Of a DNA stretch of 64,000 nt, positions 25,220 through 34,068 are shown in pieces. The notes beneath the pieces are model-generated. The model made no database searches and was not told the origin of the DNA. It saw only the letters and a list, made by a program, of their open reading frames with translations. Source of the stretch: Erwinia sp. S63 (GTDB lineage: Bacteria > Pseudomonadota > Gammaproteobacteria > Enterobacterales > Enterobacteriaceae); the NCBI RefSeq assembly GCF_016625195.1, contig NZ_JACVUP010000003.1:62001-126000 (forward strand), in the 5' to 3' direction. Position numbers and translations under genes: made by a program. Position 1 is the stretch's first letter, and every line of letters starts with the position of its first letter.

Positions 25220-26618
25220 GCTTTTTACCTCTGCGCGAACGGGAAATCAGAACGACTAACAGAATGATGACGATCGCCGCCGCACTCCCCCATACTGCAG
25301 GCTGAGCCAAACGGGCAATCAGCGGGCGTTCGCCACCCTCACGCACGGTTTTCACCTGTTCAGGTGTCACCGTCAGCTGGGCATTACCGAAGTTTTTCAG
25401 CACATAATTGCTGACGTCCGCGATTTGCTGATCGGTTAGACGATCGGTAAAGAGCGCATCTGGGCCGAAGCCAGGCATATCAATGTCCTGCCCGTTGACC
25501 TGGCGGTGTACGCCATAAACGATGGTGGCGATGAGGTTGTCCGCCTGCGGTGCGCCCGTTGCCGTGTTGTGGAACAGCGATGGATAAAGTTTATTACCAG
25601 CGCCATCAGGCTGATGACAGTTGGCACAGGTGCTGCCATAGATTTTCCATCCTTCATCAGGATGGTCCACCGCGCGAAGTGCGGTTTCATCTGTCGCGGG
25701 TTTACCCAAGGATTCGCGTGATGCGCCAGAAGACTGCCCCACAGCAGGGATCTGACGCAAATACGCCACCATGGCTGCGATGTCATCGTCATTGAGATAC
25801 TGCAAACTGTGTTCAACCGCTTCAGCCATAGGACCCGCAGCCTGTGCTTTACCCGCAACATGCCCCGTCTTCAGGTATTGCGCGATCTCTTCATCGCTCC
25901 AGTTGCCGATGCCCGAATGTTTGTCCGGTGTGATATTGGGGGCAAACCAGCTGCCTAAACTTCCCCCACTCAACGCCTGATCATTCACTTGCCCCATCAG
26001 TGAATTGCGCGGTGTATGGCAGGTATCGCAGTGAGCCAAGGCATTGACTAAGTAATCGCCGCGATTGACCTGCTCAGATTTGTCTTGTGCAGGAATAAAC
26101 ACCTTATTGTCAGCAAAAAAAGTATTCCATAACGCCATGCTTAAACGAATATTAAACGGGAAAGGCAGATCGGTGGCCGGTGGACGATGATCGCTGGCTT
26201 TCACTCCGTGCATAAAATAAGCATACAGCGCATTTATATCGGCATCGGTAATTTTTGCGTAAGAGGTATAAGGCATTGCAGGATAAAGATGCTGTCCTTG
26301 TTTGTTTATCCCTTCACGTACTGCCTTAGCAAAATCTTCTTCGGTGTAATTACCTATCCCTGCTGTTTTTGAGGGAGTGATATTACTGGCAACGATATTT
26401 CCTAGCGGCGAAGAAATAACATATCCGCCTGACATTTCATCACCATGATTGGGTGGCGTGTGGCATGCACCACAATCCGCCGCAATAGCCAGATATTTCC
26501 CTTTCGCGATAAGTGATGCAGCATCAGGCGCATTTTCAGCATGGGCTAAAAATGTCGTCGACAACAGTAAACTCAACGCGAAAGGTAGACAACGCGGTCT
26601 CACCTTTCTTGCCTTCAT
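25209..26618 (-). CDS. Tri-heme cytochrome c subunit of the dehydrogenase
   Basis: Membrane-anchored electron acceptor passing electrons from the FAD subunit to ubiquinone. A Sec signal ends LAHAEN. Three CxxCH heme sites are present: CGACH, CDTCH and CANCH, each followed at distance by a Met-ligand region. A C-terminal hydrophobic helix (AAIVIILLVVLISRSRRGKKHGA end) anchors it in the inner membrane. First gene of the three-subunit operon. The architecture matches gluconate, sorbitol and alcohol dehydrogenase cytochromes of Erwinia, Gluconobacter and relatives. Confidence 0.92.
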   Translation of the reverse strand: MKARKVRPRCLPFALSLLLSTTFLAHAENAPDAASLIAKGKYLAIAADCGACHTPPNHGDEMSGGYVISSPLGNIVASNITPSKTAGIGNYTEEDFAKAVREGINKQGQHLYPAMPYTSYAKITDADINALYAYFMHGVKASDHRPPATDLPFPFNIRLSMALWNTFFADNKVFIPAQDKSEQVNRGDYLVNALAHCDTCHTPRNSLMGQVNDQALSGGSLGSWFAPNITPDKHSGIGNWSDEEIAQYLKTGHVAGKAQAAGPMAEAVEHSLQYLNDDDIAAMVAYLRQIPAVGQSSGASRESLGKPATDETALRAVDHPDEGWKIYGSTCANCHQPDGAGNKLYPSLFHNTATGAPQADNLIATIVYGVHRQVNGQDIDMPGFGPDALFTDRLTDQQIADVSNYVLKNFGNAQLTVTPEQVKTVREGGERPLIARLAQPAVWGSAAAIVIILLVVLISRSRRGKKHGA

Positions 26619-26652
26619 AATAATTGCTTCCGGTTAATAATAATTATGTGGT

Positions 26653-26694
26653 GTTAAATAAGAAAACATTCCCGCAACAAAGTTGCGGGAATGT
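26653..26694 (-). terminator. Rho-independent terminator downstream of the cupin gene
   Basis: ACATTCCCGCAAC pairs perfectly with GTTGCGGGAATGT over a 3-nt loop (13-bp stem), followed on the minus strand by TTTTCTTATTT. It separates the LacI-linked MFS-otnC-lactonase-cupin operon from the dehydrogenase operon. Confidence 0.88.
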
Positions 26695-26734
26695 AGAATA
26701 TCAAATGATTTTGATTTACAAAATACAAACAGTG

Positions 26735-27442
26735 CTACAACAGTTCATAATCATTAAAGATGATATTTTCGCCACTGGCCGCCGTAATATCGACTTTCCC
26801 AGGATCGGTTAAAAAAGCATCTCCCGGATGAACCCATAGCTCTTTGACTCGATTCGGATGTTTGTCGTCAGCAAGTAATACCCGCCCTTCGGTGAAGAAG
26901 ACGCGAACGCCCGGCCCATGCTGGGTATATTCGCCGCTGCTCTCACCGGGTTTCAGGGTAACCTTCCACCCTTTGACGGTTTTCTTATCTAATACCTGCT
27001 GGAAAGCTTCACGAGCTGGACGGCTGGCACCGCCAAAATGTTGCGGGCCAGGAATATTAATTTCAAACGCGACTTGATGATTAACATTCGTACCGGTATT
27101 GGTGACTTTATCTGTATCAGATTTGCCCTGATGTTCACCAAACTTCACGTTTCCGGTTTTCATCTCGGTATTATTAACCGGTTTATCGGGATACTCGATT
27201 TTTACCGGACTGCCTTCGATATGTGTATTGACATAGTCCAGATGTTGTTCATGAAACAACGTTGACTCGCCGGGCTGGATTAACACCCGCATCACCGTCA
27301 CATATTTATTTTCCAAAATAACATGATGCAAAGGTTCCAAATCCGTCGCCACAACCTTTTCGGCTGCCTGAACTTGCAGGCTGGCAGCAAAAAGAGAGGA
27401 ACACATCAACGTACTGGTGATCGTTTTGCGAATAATAGACAT
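26735..27442 (-). CDS. Periplasmic cupin-like protein of unknown function
   Basis: 235 residues with a Sec signal (cleavage near LQVQAAEK). The body looks like a duplicated cupin: VTVMRVLIQPGESTLFHEQHLDYVNTHIEG in the first half and GWKVTLKPGESSGEYTQHGPGVRVFFTEG in the second, each with PGES followed by a His-rich strand. It could be an isomerase, epimerase or lactone-handling enzyme, or only a sugar-binding protein. It is the last gene of the operon with the MFS importer, OtnC and lactonase and ends at a strong terminator, so it belongs to the same sugar-acid pathway. No catalytic role can be assigned. Confidence 0.7.
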   Translation of the reverse strand: MSIIRKTITSTLMCSSLFAASLQVQAAEKVVATDLEPLHHVILENKYVTVMRVLIQPGESTLFHEQHLDYVNTHIEGSPVKIEYPDKPVNNTEMKTGNVKFGEHQGKSDTDKVTNTGTNVNHQVAFEINIPGPQHFGGASRPAREAFQQVLDKKTVKGWKVTLKPGESSGEYTQHGPGVRVFFTEGRVLLADDKHPNRVKELWVHPGDAFLTDPGKVDITAASGENIIFNDYELL

Positions 27443-27493
27443 TACGACTCCTGTTAAAATAACGAATGGCGGATGACATTAAGCAAGTGAAGT

Positions 27494-28642
27494 TTACTCA
27501 ACAATCGTCACCCAATTTGCACCCTTCCCGGTTGGCGCTCGCTCAAGCATATTAAGTTTCCCGCTTGCTTGGTTAATCGCGTAAAGCGCCACTTGTGTTG
27601 ATTTCTGTCCTGATTCGATTAAAAAATGGCCTGAACTATCAATCGCAAATCCACGGGGCTGCGCTTCCGTTTTGGTACTATTAATGAAGCTTAAATGCCC
27701 ATCATCCGGTGAAATATGGAAGGCAGTAATATTGCTGCTGGTGCGCTCGGTGGAATAAAGGAAGCGTCCGTTTGGGGTTATGTGAATATCAGCCTGCCAC
27801 AAGCGCGGTTTCTCTGACTTTGGTAGATCATCATCCCCAGTCAGTGGACGCGCCTCGCCGCGCTGCATGGTGCGGGCAATCGCCGGGTCGAGTGAGGGTG
27901 TCGCTTCATGTTCGTTCAGCGTGCCATCTTTATTCAGCGTCAAACGCAAGATGTTTCCTGCCATCTCGGTTAACAAATAGAGATTCTGCTTGCCCTGTCC
28001 GTCTGGTTCCGGTGCGAAAGCAAAATGGCGCGGCCCAGTTGCAGCTTCTCGCTGAATGTTCACAAAAGCCGGCGTGTTGGCTGTCACTTTGCCGCTTTGA
28101 CTGTCAAAACGATACTGCAACATCTGGTCTGCGCCCAGCAGCGGCACATAGAGATAGTGATTGCTGGGGTCAGTTTGGATCGAGTGAGCACGCTTGCCGG
28201 TGTGAACCACCTGTACAGGTGCGCTTTCCACTTTTCCATCATTGGCGATGCGGTTAATACTGAACAAATCACCACCGTACGAAGATGACAAGAGGAAACG
28301 CCCCGTCTTATCCAGCGCGATATAGGCCATCGCTTCCGGCAAAGGGGTATCGGCGAAATGACTCAGCGTGCCATCTGAAGCGATATGCCAACTCGACACG
28401 TGGTAAGGCTGACTGCGTACCGAGACATACAGCGTTTTTTTGTCCTTCGATACCACCATTGGCATACTCTTCAACCCGGTTTGATATTCACCAATGGGGC
28501 TGAGCGTTTGCCTGGCTTTATTCAGCGTATAGGCAGTTACCGTGCCGCTGTCACCATTCGATACATAGACGAATGCCGTCTCTTGCGCCATGACCGTTGA
28601 AGCGCAGAGCATCATGCCTGCTGCGATTAGAGTTTTTTTCAT
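27494..28642 (-). CDS. Periplasmic beta-propeller lactonase (PF10282 / COG2706 type)
   Basis: 382 residues with a Sec signal ending STVMAQE. The repeated blade pattern (FVYVSNGDSGTVTAYTLN, LYVSVRSQPYHVSSWHI, FLLSSSYGGDLFSINRI, GPRHFAFAPE, LYSTERTSSNITAFHIS) identifies the seven-bladed lactonase family that includes 6-phosphogluconolactonase YbhE. Here the signal peptide places it in the periplasm, so it would open an aldono- or other sugar-acid lactone outside the cytoplasm, for example the product of the neighbouring membrane dehydrogenase. It follows otnC by 33 bp. Confidence 0.87.
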   Translation of the reverse strand: MKKTLIAAGMMLCASTVMAQETAFVYVSNGDSGTVTAYTLNKARQTLSPIGEYQTGLKSMPMVVSKDKKTLYVSVRSQPYHVSSWHIASDGTLSHFADTPLPEAMAYIALDKTGRFLLSSSYGGDLFSINRIANDGKVESAPVQVVHTGKRAHSIQTDPSNHYLYVPLLGADQMLQYRFDSQSGKVTANTPAFVNIQREAATGPRHFAFAPEPDGQGKQNLYLLTEMAGNILRLTLNKDGTLNEHEATPSLDPAIARTMQRGEARPLTGDDDLPKSEKPRLWQADIHITPNGRFLYSTERTSSNITAFHISPDDGHLSFINSTKTEAQPRGFAIDSSGHFLIESGQKSTQVALYAINQASGKLNMLERAPTGKGANWVTIVE

Positions 28643-28675
28643 TTATTTATCTCTTTTGTAGGGTACAGCCTGTGA

Positions 28676-29314
28676 CTACCAGCGTGTTTTAAAGTGCTCG
28701 CACAGCTCCAACACTGCACTTTCCGGTAACGCCGCCGGTTTCGTTGTGCAGTTGAGCCAAAGGCGTGCTGTTTCTTCTAACTCCTCCAGAGAGAAACTGG
28801 CCGACGAAACCGAGGTACCCCAGATCACCGGACCTAAGCGCTCAAGCATCACGCCGCGCACATCGTTTGCTAATGCAGCGACCTGCTCCGCCACTTCGGC
28901 ATGGCCCGGTCGACGGTAAGCGATCAACGGGATGCGCCCCACTTTCATCACCTGGTAAGGTGTTAACGGGGGCAGAATGCTGTCGTGCTGCCACACGCCA
29001 GCCAGCGTCAGCTGCACCAGATGAGTGGAATGGGTGTGAACCACGCCTTGCGCCTCAGGATTGCGGTCATAAATCTGGCGATGCAGAAGCAGCGTTTTTG
29101 AGGGCTTATCACCTGAAACCCACTCACCATCACGATTAACCTTGGCAATACGCGAAGGCTGCAAGTGTCCCAGGCAGGCATCGGTTGGCGTAATCAACCA
29201 GCCATCTTCCAGACGGGAGCTGATATTACCGGCAGTGCCCGTGGTGTAGCCGCGATTGAAAAGATCTGCGCCGACCTGGCAAATCTCTTCACGTAAAGAT
29301 TGTTCGTTTTGCAT
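28676..29314 (-). CDS. otnC: 3-oxo-tetronate 4-phosphate decarboxylase OtnC (class II aldolase family)
   Basis: About 212 residues, class II aldolase/adducin fold. Visible metal and phosphate elements: TTGTAGNISSRL, ITPTDACLGHLQP, a HTHSTH metal triad and the third His side region MLERLGPVIWG. OtnC converts 3-oxo-tetronate 4-phosphate to dihydroxyacetone phosphate plus CO2. The assignment over plain fuculose-phosphate aldolase rests on otnK nearby. AAGGAG sits directly before the ATG at 29314. It starts 10 bp after the MFS stop. Confidence 0.85.
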   Translation of the reverse strand: MQNEQSLREEICQVGADLFNRGYTTGTAGNISSRLEDGWLITPTDACLGHLQPSRIAKVNRDGEWVSGDKPSKTLLLHRQIYDRNPEAQGVVHTHSTHLVQLTLAGVWQHDSILPPLTPYQVMKVGRIPLIAYRRPGHAEVAEQVAALANDVRGVMLERLGPVIWGTSVSSASFSLEELEETARLWLNCTTKPAALPESAVLELCEHFKTRW

Positions 29315-29324
29315 CACGCTCTCC

Positions 29325-30629
29325 TTATTTGGCTGTCGCAACGACGGGGTTTTTACGAGTAGTAGTGATTGGAAGTGGCTCGAGCTTGCCGAGGACAAAC
29401 AGGAAGGTCAGCGCACCCAGCACGCAGATTCCCCCCGCTACCAGCAACGGGACCACAAAGGAACCGTGACTCAGGCTCAGCATCAGGCCAGTAAAGGAAG
29501 CGGTGACAATGCCTGCGAGATTGCCGGCAAAGTTCTGGATGCCGCCCAGTGTCGCCACGTAGTTACTGGCAGGAGCCACATCCGCAGGTAGTGTCCAGAT
29601 GTTGGCGGCAGTGAAAGCGAGGCCCGCATAGGTAATGGAGAACAGCGTCAAGATCACCGCGATGCTGTCGGTAAACGCCGCGAACGCAATCACCGATGAG
29701 AGCAGCATGCCCAATACCAGGCAGGTTTTGCGTGCGGTGGTCAGGCTGAAACCTTTGCGATATAGCGCGTCCGAAGTCACGCCGCCCAGTAAACTTCCCG
29801 GAATCCCCATTAAAGCCGGGATCGCACCCAGTGTGCCCAGCTCCTTCAATGAGAAACCGTGGGCCACGGTCAGGTAAGTCGGGAACCAGGTGACAAAGAA
29901 GTAAGTGGCAAAATTCATGCAGAAGAAACCAATCATCATGCCCCACACGTTGCGGTGGCGGAACAATGACCACAAATCGACTTTTGCATTGCCCTCAATC
30001 ACGGGAGCGGCACGATCTTCGAGCAGGTTTTGTCGCTCGATCTCATCCAATCCTTTCATGTCTTCCGGCTCGCGGTAAAACACCAGCCAGATAGCGACCC
30101 ATACCAGACCTAATGCGCCGGTAACAACGAATGATGTTTCCCAGTTCCAGGTGCTGATAAGCCAGGCCACCAAGGGCAAGGCCAGCGCACTGCCCGCACG
30201 TGGGCCCGCATCGAAGATGCCACTCGCCGTCGCTCGCTGTTTTTTCGCAAACCAGCTATAGACCACTTTGACACAGCCCGGGTTGCCCCCCGCTTCGCCG
30301 ATACCCAACGCCAGACGTGCAGCGAACAACGAGGTGAATCCTTTACCGAACGAGGTAAACACGGTAAACAGCGACCACCAGCCCACTGCCAGTGCCAAGC
30401 CGGCACGGGCACCTAAACGGTCGATCAGACGCCCTGCCGGGATCTGCATCAAGGCATATGTCCAGAAGAATGCCCCCAACACCAGCCCCATACTGGTGTC
30501 ATCCAGCCCCAAATCCGCTTTGATGTGCGGTGCCGCAATGGCAAGGTTGATGCGGTCGATGTAGTTGATGGCGATGGCAAAAAAACAGAACACGATCATC
30601 AACCAGCGAATTCGTGGATATCTGCGCAT
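29325..30629 (-). CDS. MFS transporter, anion:cation symporter family (sugar-acid importer)
   Basis: 434-residue major facilitator with twelve helices. The opening RWLMIVFCFFAIAINYIDRINLAIAAPHIKADLGL (two segments) and the GEAGGNPGCVKVV and RATASGIFDAGPRAGSAL motifs are those of the ACS/phthalate permease family, which imports D-galactonate, glucarate and similar acids. It is the first gene of the operon driven from the LacI-operator region, upstream of otnC, so tetronate import is a reasonable inference. Confidence 0.9.
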   Translation of the reverse strand: MRRYPRIRWLMIVFCFFAIAINYIDRINLAIAAPHIKADLGLDDTSMGLVLGAFFWTYALMQIPAGRLIDRLGARAGLALAVGWWSLFTVFTSFGKGFTSLFAARLALGIGEAGGNPGCVKVVYSWFAKKQRATASGIFDAGPRAGSALALPLVAWLISTWNWETSFVVTGALGLVWVAIWLVFYREPEDMKGLDEIERQNLLEDRAAPVIEGNAKVDLWSLFRHRNVWGMMIGFFCMNFATYFFVTWFPTYLTVAHGFSLKELGTLGAIPALMGIPGSLLGGVTSDALYRKGFSLTTARKTCLVLGMLLSSVIAFAAFTDSIAVILTLFSITYAGLAFTAANIWTLPADVAPASNYVATLGGIQNFAGNLAGIVTASFTGLMLSLSHGSFVVPLLVAGGICVLGALTFLFVLGKLEPLPITTTRKNPVVATAK

Positions 30630-30784
30630 GGTGAATTCCTTTATGATTTATTTGTAAGTAACAGAGGTTCTGCGGCGTATCGGGCTGCAGGGCCAGGGTA
30701 GTGGTTAAAATGCGGAGCAACTCGTCACAAATCGGTTAATAAATCGTGAGCGGGTGGCCCCAACCTGATAACATGTCGTCAAAA

Positions 30785-30796
30785 GTAAGCGATTAC
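30785..30796. promoter_or_regulatory. LacI-type operator O1
   Basis: GTAAGCGATTAC, one of four related 12-bp palindromes near the LacI-family gene; O1 and O2 lie between the MFS operon and the regulator. Confidence 0.72.
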
Positions 30797-30816
30797 AAAA
30801 TACAGTCAAGCCAAAA

Positions 30817-30828
30817 GTAAGCGCTTTC
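30817..30828. promoter_or_regulatory. LacI-type operator O2
   Basis: GTAAGCGCTTTC, 20 bp from O1 and within the divergent promoter region. Flanked by AAAA on both sides like the other copies. Confidence 0.72.
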
Positions 30829-30893
30829 AAAATTGATTGTGAGTTGCCTGTGATTTTTGTGGGCAAGCTCACTCTTTCTGCAGGAGTGACTTG

Positions 30894-31928
30894 ATGAGTG
30901 AGAAACAAAATGGATCTGGCCGCGTATCACTGGAAGATGTTGCGCGTCTCTCTGGCGTCTCAACGGCCACGGTGTCACGCGTTTTAAACGGGAGCAGCAC
31001 CGTCAAAGCCGCCCGTCGTGAGGCGGTTGAAAAGGCGTGTGAAGAGTTAGGCTATGTGATCAACCGCGCGGCCCGGACCCTGGCCTCTCGACGCAGCATG
31101 ACGATTGGTGCCGTGGTTCCTACCCTCGCAACAGAAACCTTTTCTCGCCCGCTAGCGGCGTTTCAGCAGTTAATTCATGAGGCGGGTTATACGTTGTTGT
31201 TGGCCAATTCCAACTTCGATCCGGATACTGAGCTTAAAGAAGTGAACAAGCTGATTGAGTACGGCATTGATGGCTTGATGCTGGTGGGCCATACCCACCA
31301 CCCCAAGCTATGGGAAAGAATTCAGCAGCAAGAGATAGCCTGTGTGCAAACCTTCTCACTGGATCAGGAGAAACCTTGTGTTGGCTATGATAGTGAAGGC
31401 GCAGCAGAGGCGATTGCCAATCATCTGTTAGCTTTGGGACACCAACGTTTCGCGGTGATCGTCGGCACCCCACCGTCAAACGACCGCGTTTCTGAGCGTC
31501 TCAAGGGCACGCGGCGCGCGCTGGAGAAGCAGGGCCTGGCGTTACCGGATAGCCACTTAATTGATAACGCTTTCAGCATGAATGACGCGCGCAAAGCAGT
31601 GTTTCGTCTGCTGGATGGGCCACAGCCGCCCACCGCCATCATCTGCGGTAATGACCTGCTGGCGTTTGGCGCCATGCGTGCCGCCAGCGAACGCTATCTG
31701 CGTATTCCGAATGATATTTCTATCGTGGGCTTTAATGATTACGAATATGCCGAGCATCTTGAGCATCCGTTGACCACGATGCGCGTAGACCTGGCTTCAA
31801 TAGGCAAACACGCTGCGCAGTTCCTGTTAAACACGCTCAATAACCTGCCCGCACAGGCACATACGGTGATCCAAACAGAGTTGATTGTTCGGGGCAGCAC
31901 GGGTTCTGTGCCCCGACAAGAGCGTTAA
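30894..31928 (+). CDS. LacI-family transcriptional repressor of the tetronate locus
   Basis: 344 residues. The N-terminal DNA-binding region VSLEDVARLSGVSTATVSRVLN carries the LacI helix-turn-helix and hinge helix (YVINRAARTLASRR), followed by a periplasmic-binding-like effector domain (PPTAIICGNDLLAFGAM, ISIVGFNDYEYAEHL). GGAG lies 8 bases before the ATG at 30894, which beats the in-frame TTG one codon upstream. Four near-identical palindromes with the TAAGC-x-TTA pattern lie at its own promoter and 3 kb away at the second divergent promoter, defining the regulon. It overlaps the convergent ModA-like gene by 4 bp. Confidence 0.93.
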   Translation: MSEKQNGSGRVSLEDVARLSGVSTATVSRVLNGSSTVKAARREAVEKACEELGYVINRAARTLASRRSMTIGAVVPTLATETFSRPLAAFQQLIHEAGYTLLLANSNFDPDTELKEVNKLIEYGIDGLMLVGHTHHPKLWERIQQQEIACVQTFSLDQEKPCVGYDSEGAAEAIANHLLALGHQRFAVIVGTPPSNDRVSERLKGTRRALEKQGLALPDSHLIDNAFSMNDARKAVFRLLDGPQPPTAIICGNDLLAFGAMRAASERYLRIPNDISIVGFNDYEYAEHLEHPLTTMRVDLASIGKHAAQFLLNTLNNLPAQAHTVIQTELIVRGSTGSVPRQER

Positions 31929-32614
31929 TCGCGGCGCAACATCCCGAACTGGTTGAAGACCTGCGTGACTGACGGGGTTTTCAGCCACGTAAGAAATGCA
32001 GCCGCCTCTTCAGGGTAGGTTGCCTCTTGCAGCAGCGCAGCGGAAAGCGAAATGGGCTGCTGAGTGCCAGGCGGCAACGGCCCTACAATATCGATGTCTT
32101 GCACCATCAGCAATTCACTGATCTGCTGTACAGCGATATCCGCCTTGCCATTGATCAGTTGCTCGGCGGTAAATCCGGCCGGAATCACCGTTCCGCGTTT
32201 ACGTAAAGCCTCATCGATGTTCAACTGCTTAATTAAATGCGAAAACCAGTGACCGCTGGCTCCTGCTTCTGACCAAGCCACCGAGCGAGCGGCCACCAGG
32301 CTGTCGATCAAATGCTCCCGACTACTGATATCCGGTTTTGGCGCGCCAGACTTCACCGCAATGCCAATAGGAGAATCCACCACTTCAACCCGGCTATGGG
32401 CATTCAGAAAGCGATCCTCTATGAGCCGGTCGACCGTTTCGACCGTGGCAATGATCGCTTCGGCTTTGGCTCCTTGCCGTATTTCTTGTTCAATGAGAGT
32501 GCTGGGATGCCAGCGTATTGCCAACCGATGGTCGGGCTGCAGGCTTTGCCACTGTTTTAACAACATTTCAAAAGGCGCGCTCAGCGCAAGCGCGCTATAA
32601 ATGGTTAATTCCAT
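31925..32614 (-). CDS. ModA-like substrate-binding domain protein lacking a signal peptide
   Basis: 229 residues of the extracellular solute-binding fold (PF13531, molybdate type): it opens MELTIYSALALSAPFEML and contains KAEAIIATVETVDRL, IGIAVKSGAPKPDI, GKADIAVQQISELL and a C-terminal AAAFLTWLKTPSVTQVF. True ModA proteins begin with a signal peptide; here the first beta strand starts at residue 2, so the protein should stay in the cytoplasm. Such proteins can act as sensors or small-molecule binders. It follows the FMN oxidase gene by 2 bp and belongs to the LacI-controlled locus. Ligand unknown. Confidence 0.7.
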   Translation of the reverse strand: MELTIYSALALSAPFEMLLKQWQSLQPDHRLAIRWHPSTLIEQEIRQGAKAEAIIATVETVDRLIEDRFLNAHSRVEVVDSPIGIAVKSGAPKPDISSREHLIDSLVAARSVAWSEAGASGHWFSHLIKQLNIDEALRKRGTVIPAGFTAEQLINGKADIAVQQISELLMVQDIDIVGPLPPGTQQPISLSAALLQEATYPEEAAAFLTWLKTPSVTQVFNQFGMLRRD

Positions 32615-32616
32615 GC

Positions 32617-33864
32617 TTAATCCTCACGGGCAAACAGCGGGGCGCGGCGCAAGAACGCAGCATTCAGTTGATCAGGCCGGGTGACGCCGAGCAGCGCCAT
32701 ATCGCGATCAATTTCGTCACGCAGGATATGCATAGCATGCTCGATACCCGCTTGCGCACCGATAACCGATCCGTACAGGAAAGGACGACCTAAGAAGACA
32801 AAGTCAGCGCCTAGCGCCATCGCTTTCATGACATCGGTGCCACGGCGGATGCCGCTGTCGATGATCACCTTCATATTGCCTTTGGCAGCCGCAATCTCCG
32901 GCAAGGAATGCAATGGCGGGATGGTGTAATCCAATTGGCGGCCACCATGATTCGAGAGAATCACGGCATCTGCGCCTAAATCACGCGCGATAAAGGCATC
33001 TTCAGGCGACATCAATCCTTTCACCACCAAATTGCCTTTCCATTTTTTACGGATAGCTTCCACATGCGTCCAGCTCAACTTGTCACGTGCATTGGTGTTT
33101 CGCACCTTGTTCGACATCATCGGCGGACCGCGCTCAGCATCGGTATTTTCAAAGTGCGGTGCGCCATGGCGGAGATAGGTTTGCGCCACGGTTCCCAATA
33201 ACCAACGTGGACTGATAGCGCTTTGCCACATGACTTTCGGGGTGATTTTGATTGGCATACTAAAGCCGCTGCGAGTGTTGTGTTCACGGTTGCCCAGCAT
33301 CGGGGTATCTCCCGTCACCACCAGTGTTTTGTAACCCGCACGCTCGACGCGATCGAGCAGGCGGTCAATACGTGGCTGGTCTCCCGCGAGATAAGCCTGA
33401 AACCATGCATCAGGGTTTGCGGCAATAATATCTTCCAGGGGAATCAAAGATGACGCACTGAGTATCATCGGCACATTCTTAGCGCGCGCAGCTTTGGCCA
33501 GCATCAGGTCAGCCCGGTAGCTCACAAAAGAGGCTCCTCCGAGTGGGGCTACGCCAAATGGGAGCGACCAGTTATGCCCAAGCAGTTCAACATGTTGATC
33601 GCGCCCGGAGACATCGCGGAACATACGCGGAACGAAATGATACTGCTGATAAGCCTCATGGGCCGCCGCAAGCCCCCTTCCGGTTTCAACTCCACCCTTA
33701 ACATATTGAAAAATCATATTCGGCAAGCGCTTACGCGCGTGGCGTTCAAAATCCTCTAAGGCCAGAAGGTCGCGAAAATGACGCGGCAAAGTGTTAACTG
33801 GACGCGTCAGCGCTTCCGGTTTCTGTACGATGTTGATAGCAGTGGTCTCTCCACGAGTCGTCAT
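32617..33864 (-). CDS. FMN-dependent 2-hydroxyacid oxidase/dehydrogenase (LldD-like)
   Basis: 415 residues, TIM-barrel flavoenzyme oxidising an (S)-2-hydroxyacid to the 2-oxoacid. Visible: the N-terminal LALEDFERHARKRLPNMIFQYVKGG, the FMN-binding PFGVAPLGGASFVSY, YKTLVVTGDTPMLGNRE, the catalytic His in SNHGGRQLD and phosphate-binding DSGIRRGTDVMKA and GADFVFLGRP. L-lactate, glycolate and mandelate enzymes share this fold. Its 2-bp spacing to the ModA-like gene and a LacI operator just upstream place it in the tetronate regulon, where it could oxidise a tetronate at C2. The precise substrate is inference. Confidence 0.87.
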   Translation of the reverse strand: MTTRGETTAINIVQKPEALTRPVNTLPRHFRDLLALEDFERHARKRLPNMIFQYVKGGVETGRGLAAAHEAYQQYHFVPRMFRDVSGRDQHVELLGHNWSLPFGVAPLGGASFVSYRADLMLAKAARAKNVPMILSASSLIPLEDIIAANPDAWFQAYLAGDQPRIDRLLDRVERAGYKTLVVTGDTPMLGNREHNTRSGFSMPIKITPKVMWQSAISPRWLLGTVAQTYLRHGAPHFENTDAERGPPMMSNKVRNTNARDKLSWTHVEAIRKKWKGNLVVKGLMSPEDAFIARDLGADAVILSNHGGRQLDYTIPPLHSLPEIAAAKGNMKVIIDSGIRRGTDVMKAMALGADFVFLGRPFLYGSVIGAQAGIEHAMHILRDEIDRDMALLGVTRPDQLNAAFLRRAPLFARED

Positions 33865-33886
33865 AGCGCGTTCTCACATTTAAAAA

Positions 33887-33898
33887 GTAAGCGTTATC
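33887..33898. promoter_or_regulatory. LacI-type operator O3
   Basis: GTAAGCGTTATC, 23 bp upstream of the FMN oxidase start, same flanking A and T runs as O1 and O2. Confidence 0.7.
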
Positions 33899-33987
33899 AA
33901 AATTGATTATGGCCAATTATTTCCTGTTTTATATCCTGACAGACGCTCAGATTTTTTATGTGATCATCATCACCATATCAAGCAAAA

Positions 33988-34001
33988 TGTAAGCCCTTAC
34001 A
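33988..34001. promoter_or_regulatory. LacI-type operator O4
   Basis: TGTAAGCCCTTACA inside the longer palindrome AAAATGTAAGCCCTTACATT. It lies 68 bp before the racemase-like/otnK operon and is the most symmetrical of the four. Confidence 0.75.
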
Positions 34002-34068
34002 TTTTAATTTTTATCTGAGTATGGTGTTCTGTAGTACATCAAGCCTATGGCAGCTAACGGAGATCAAC

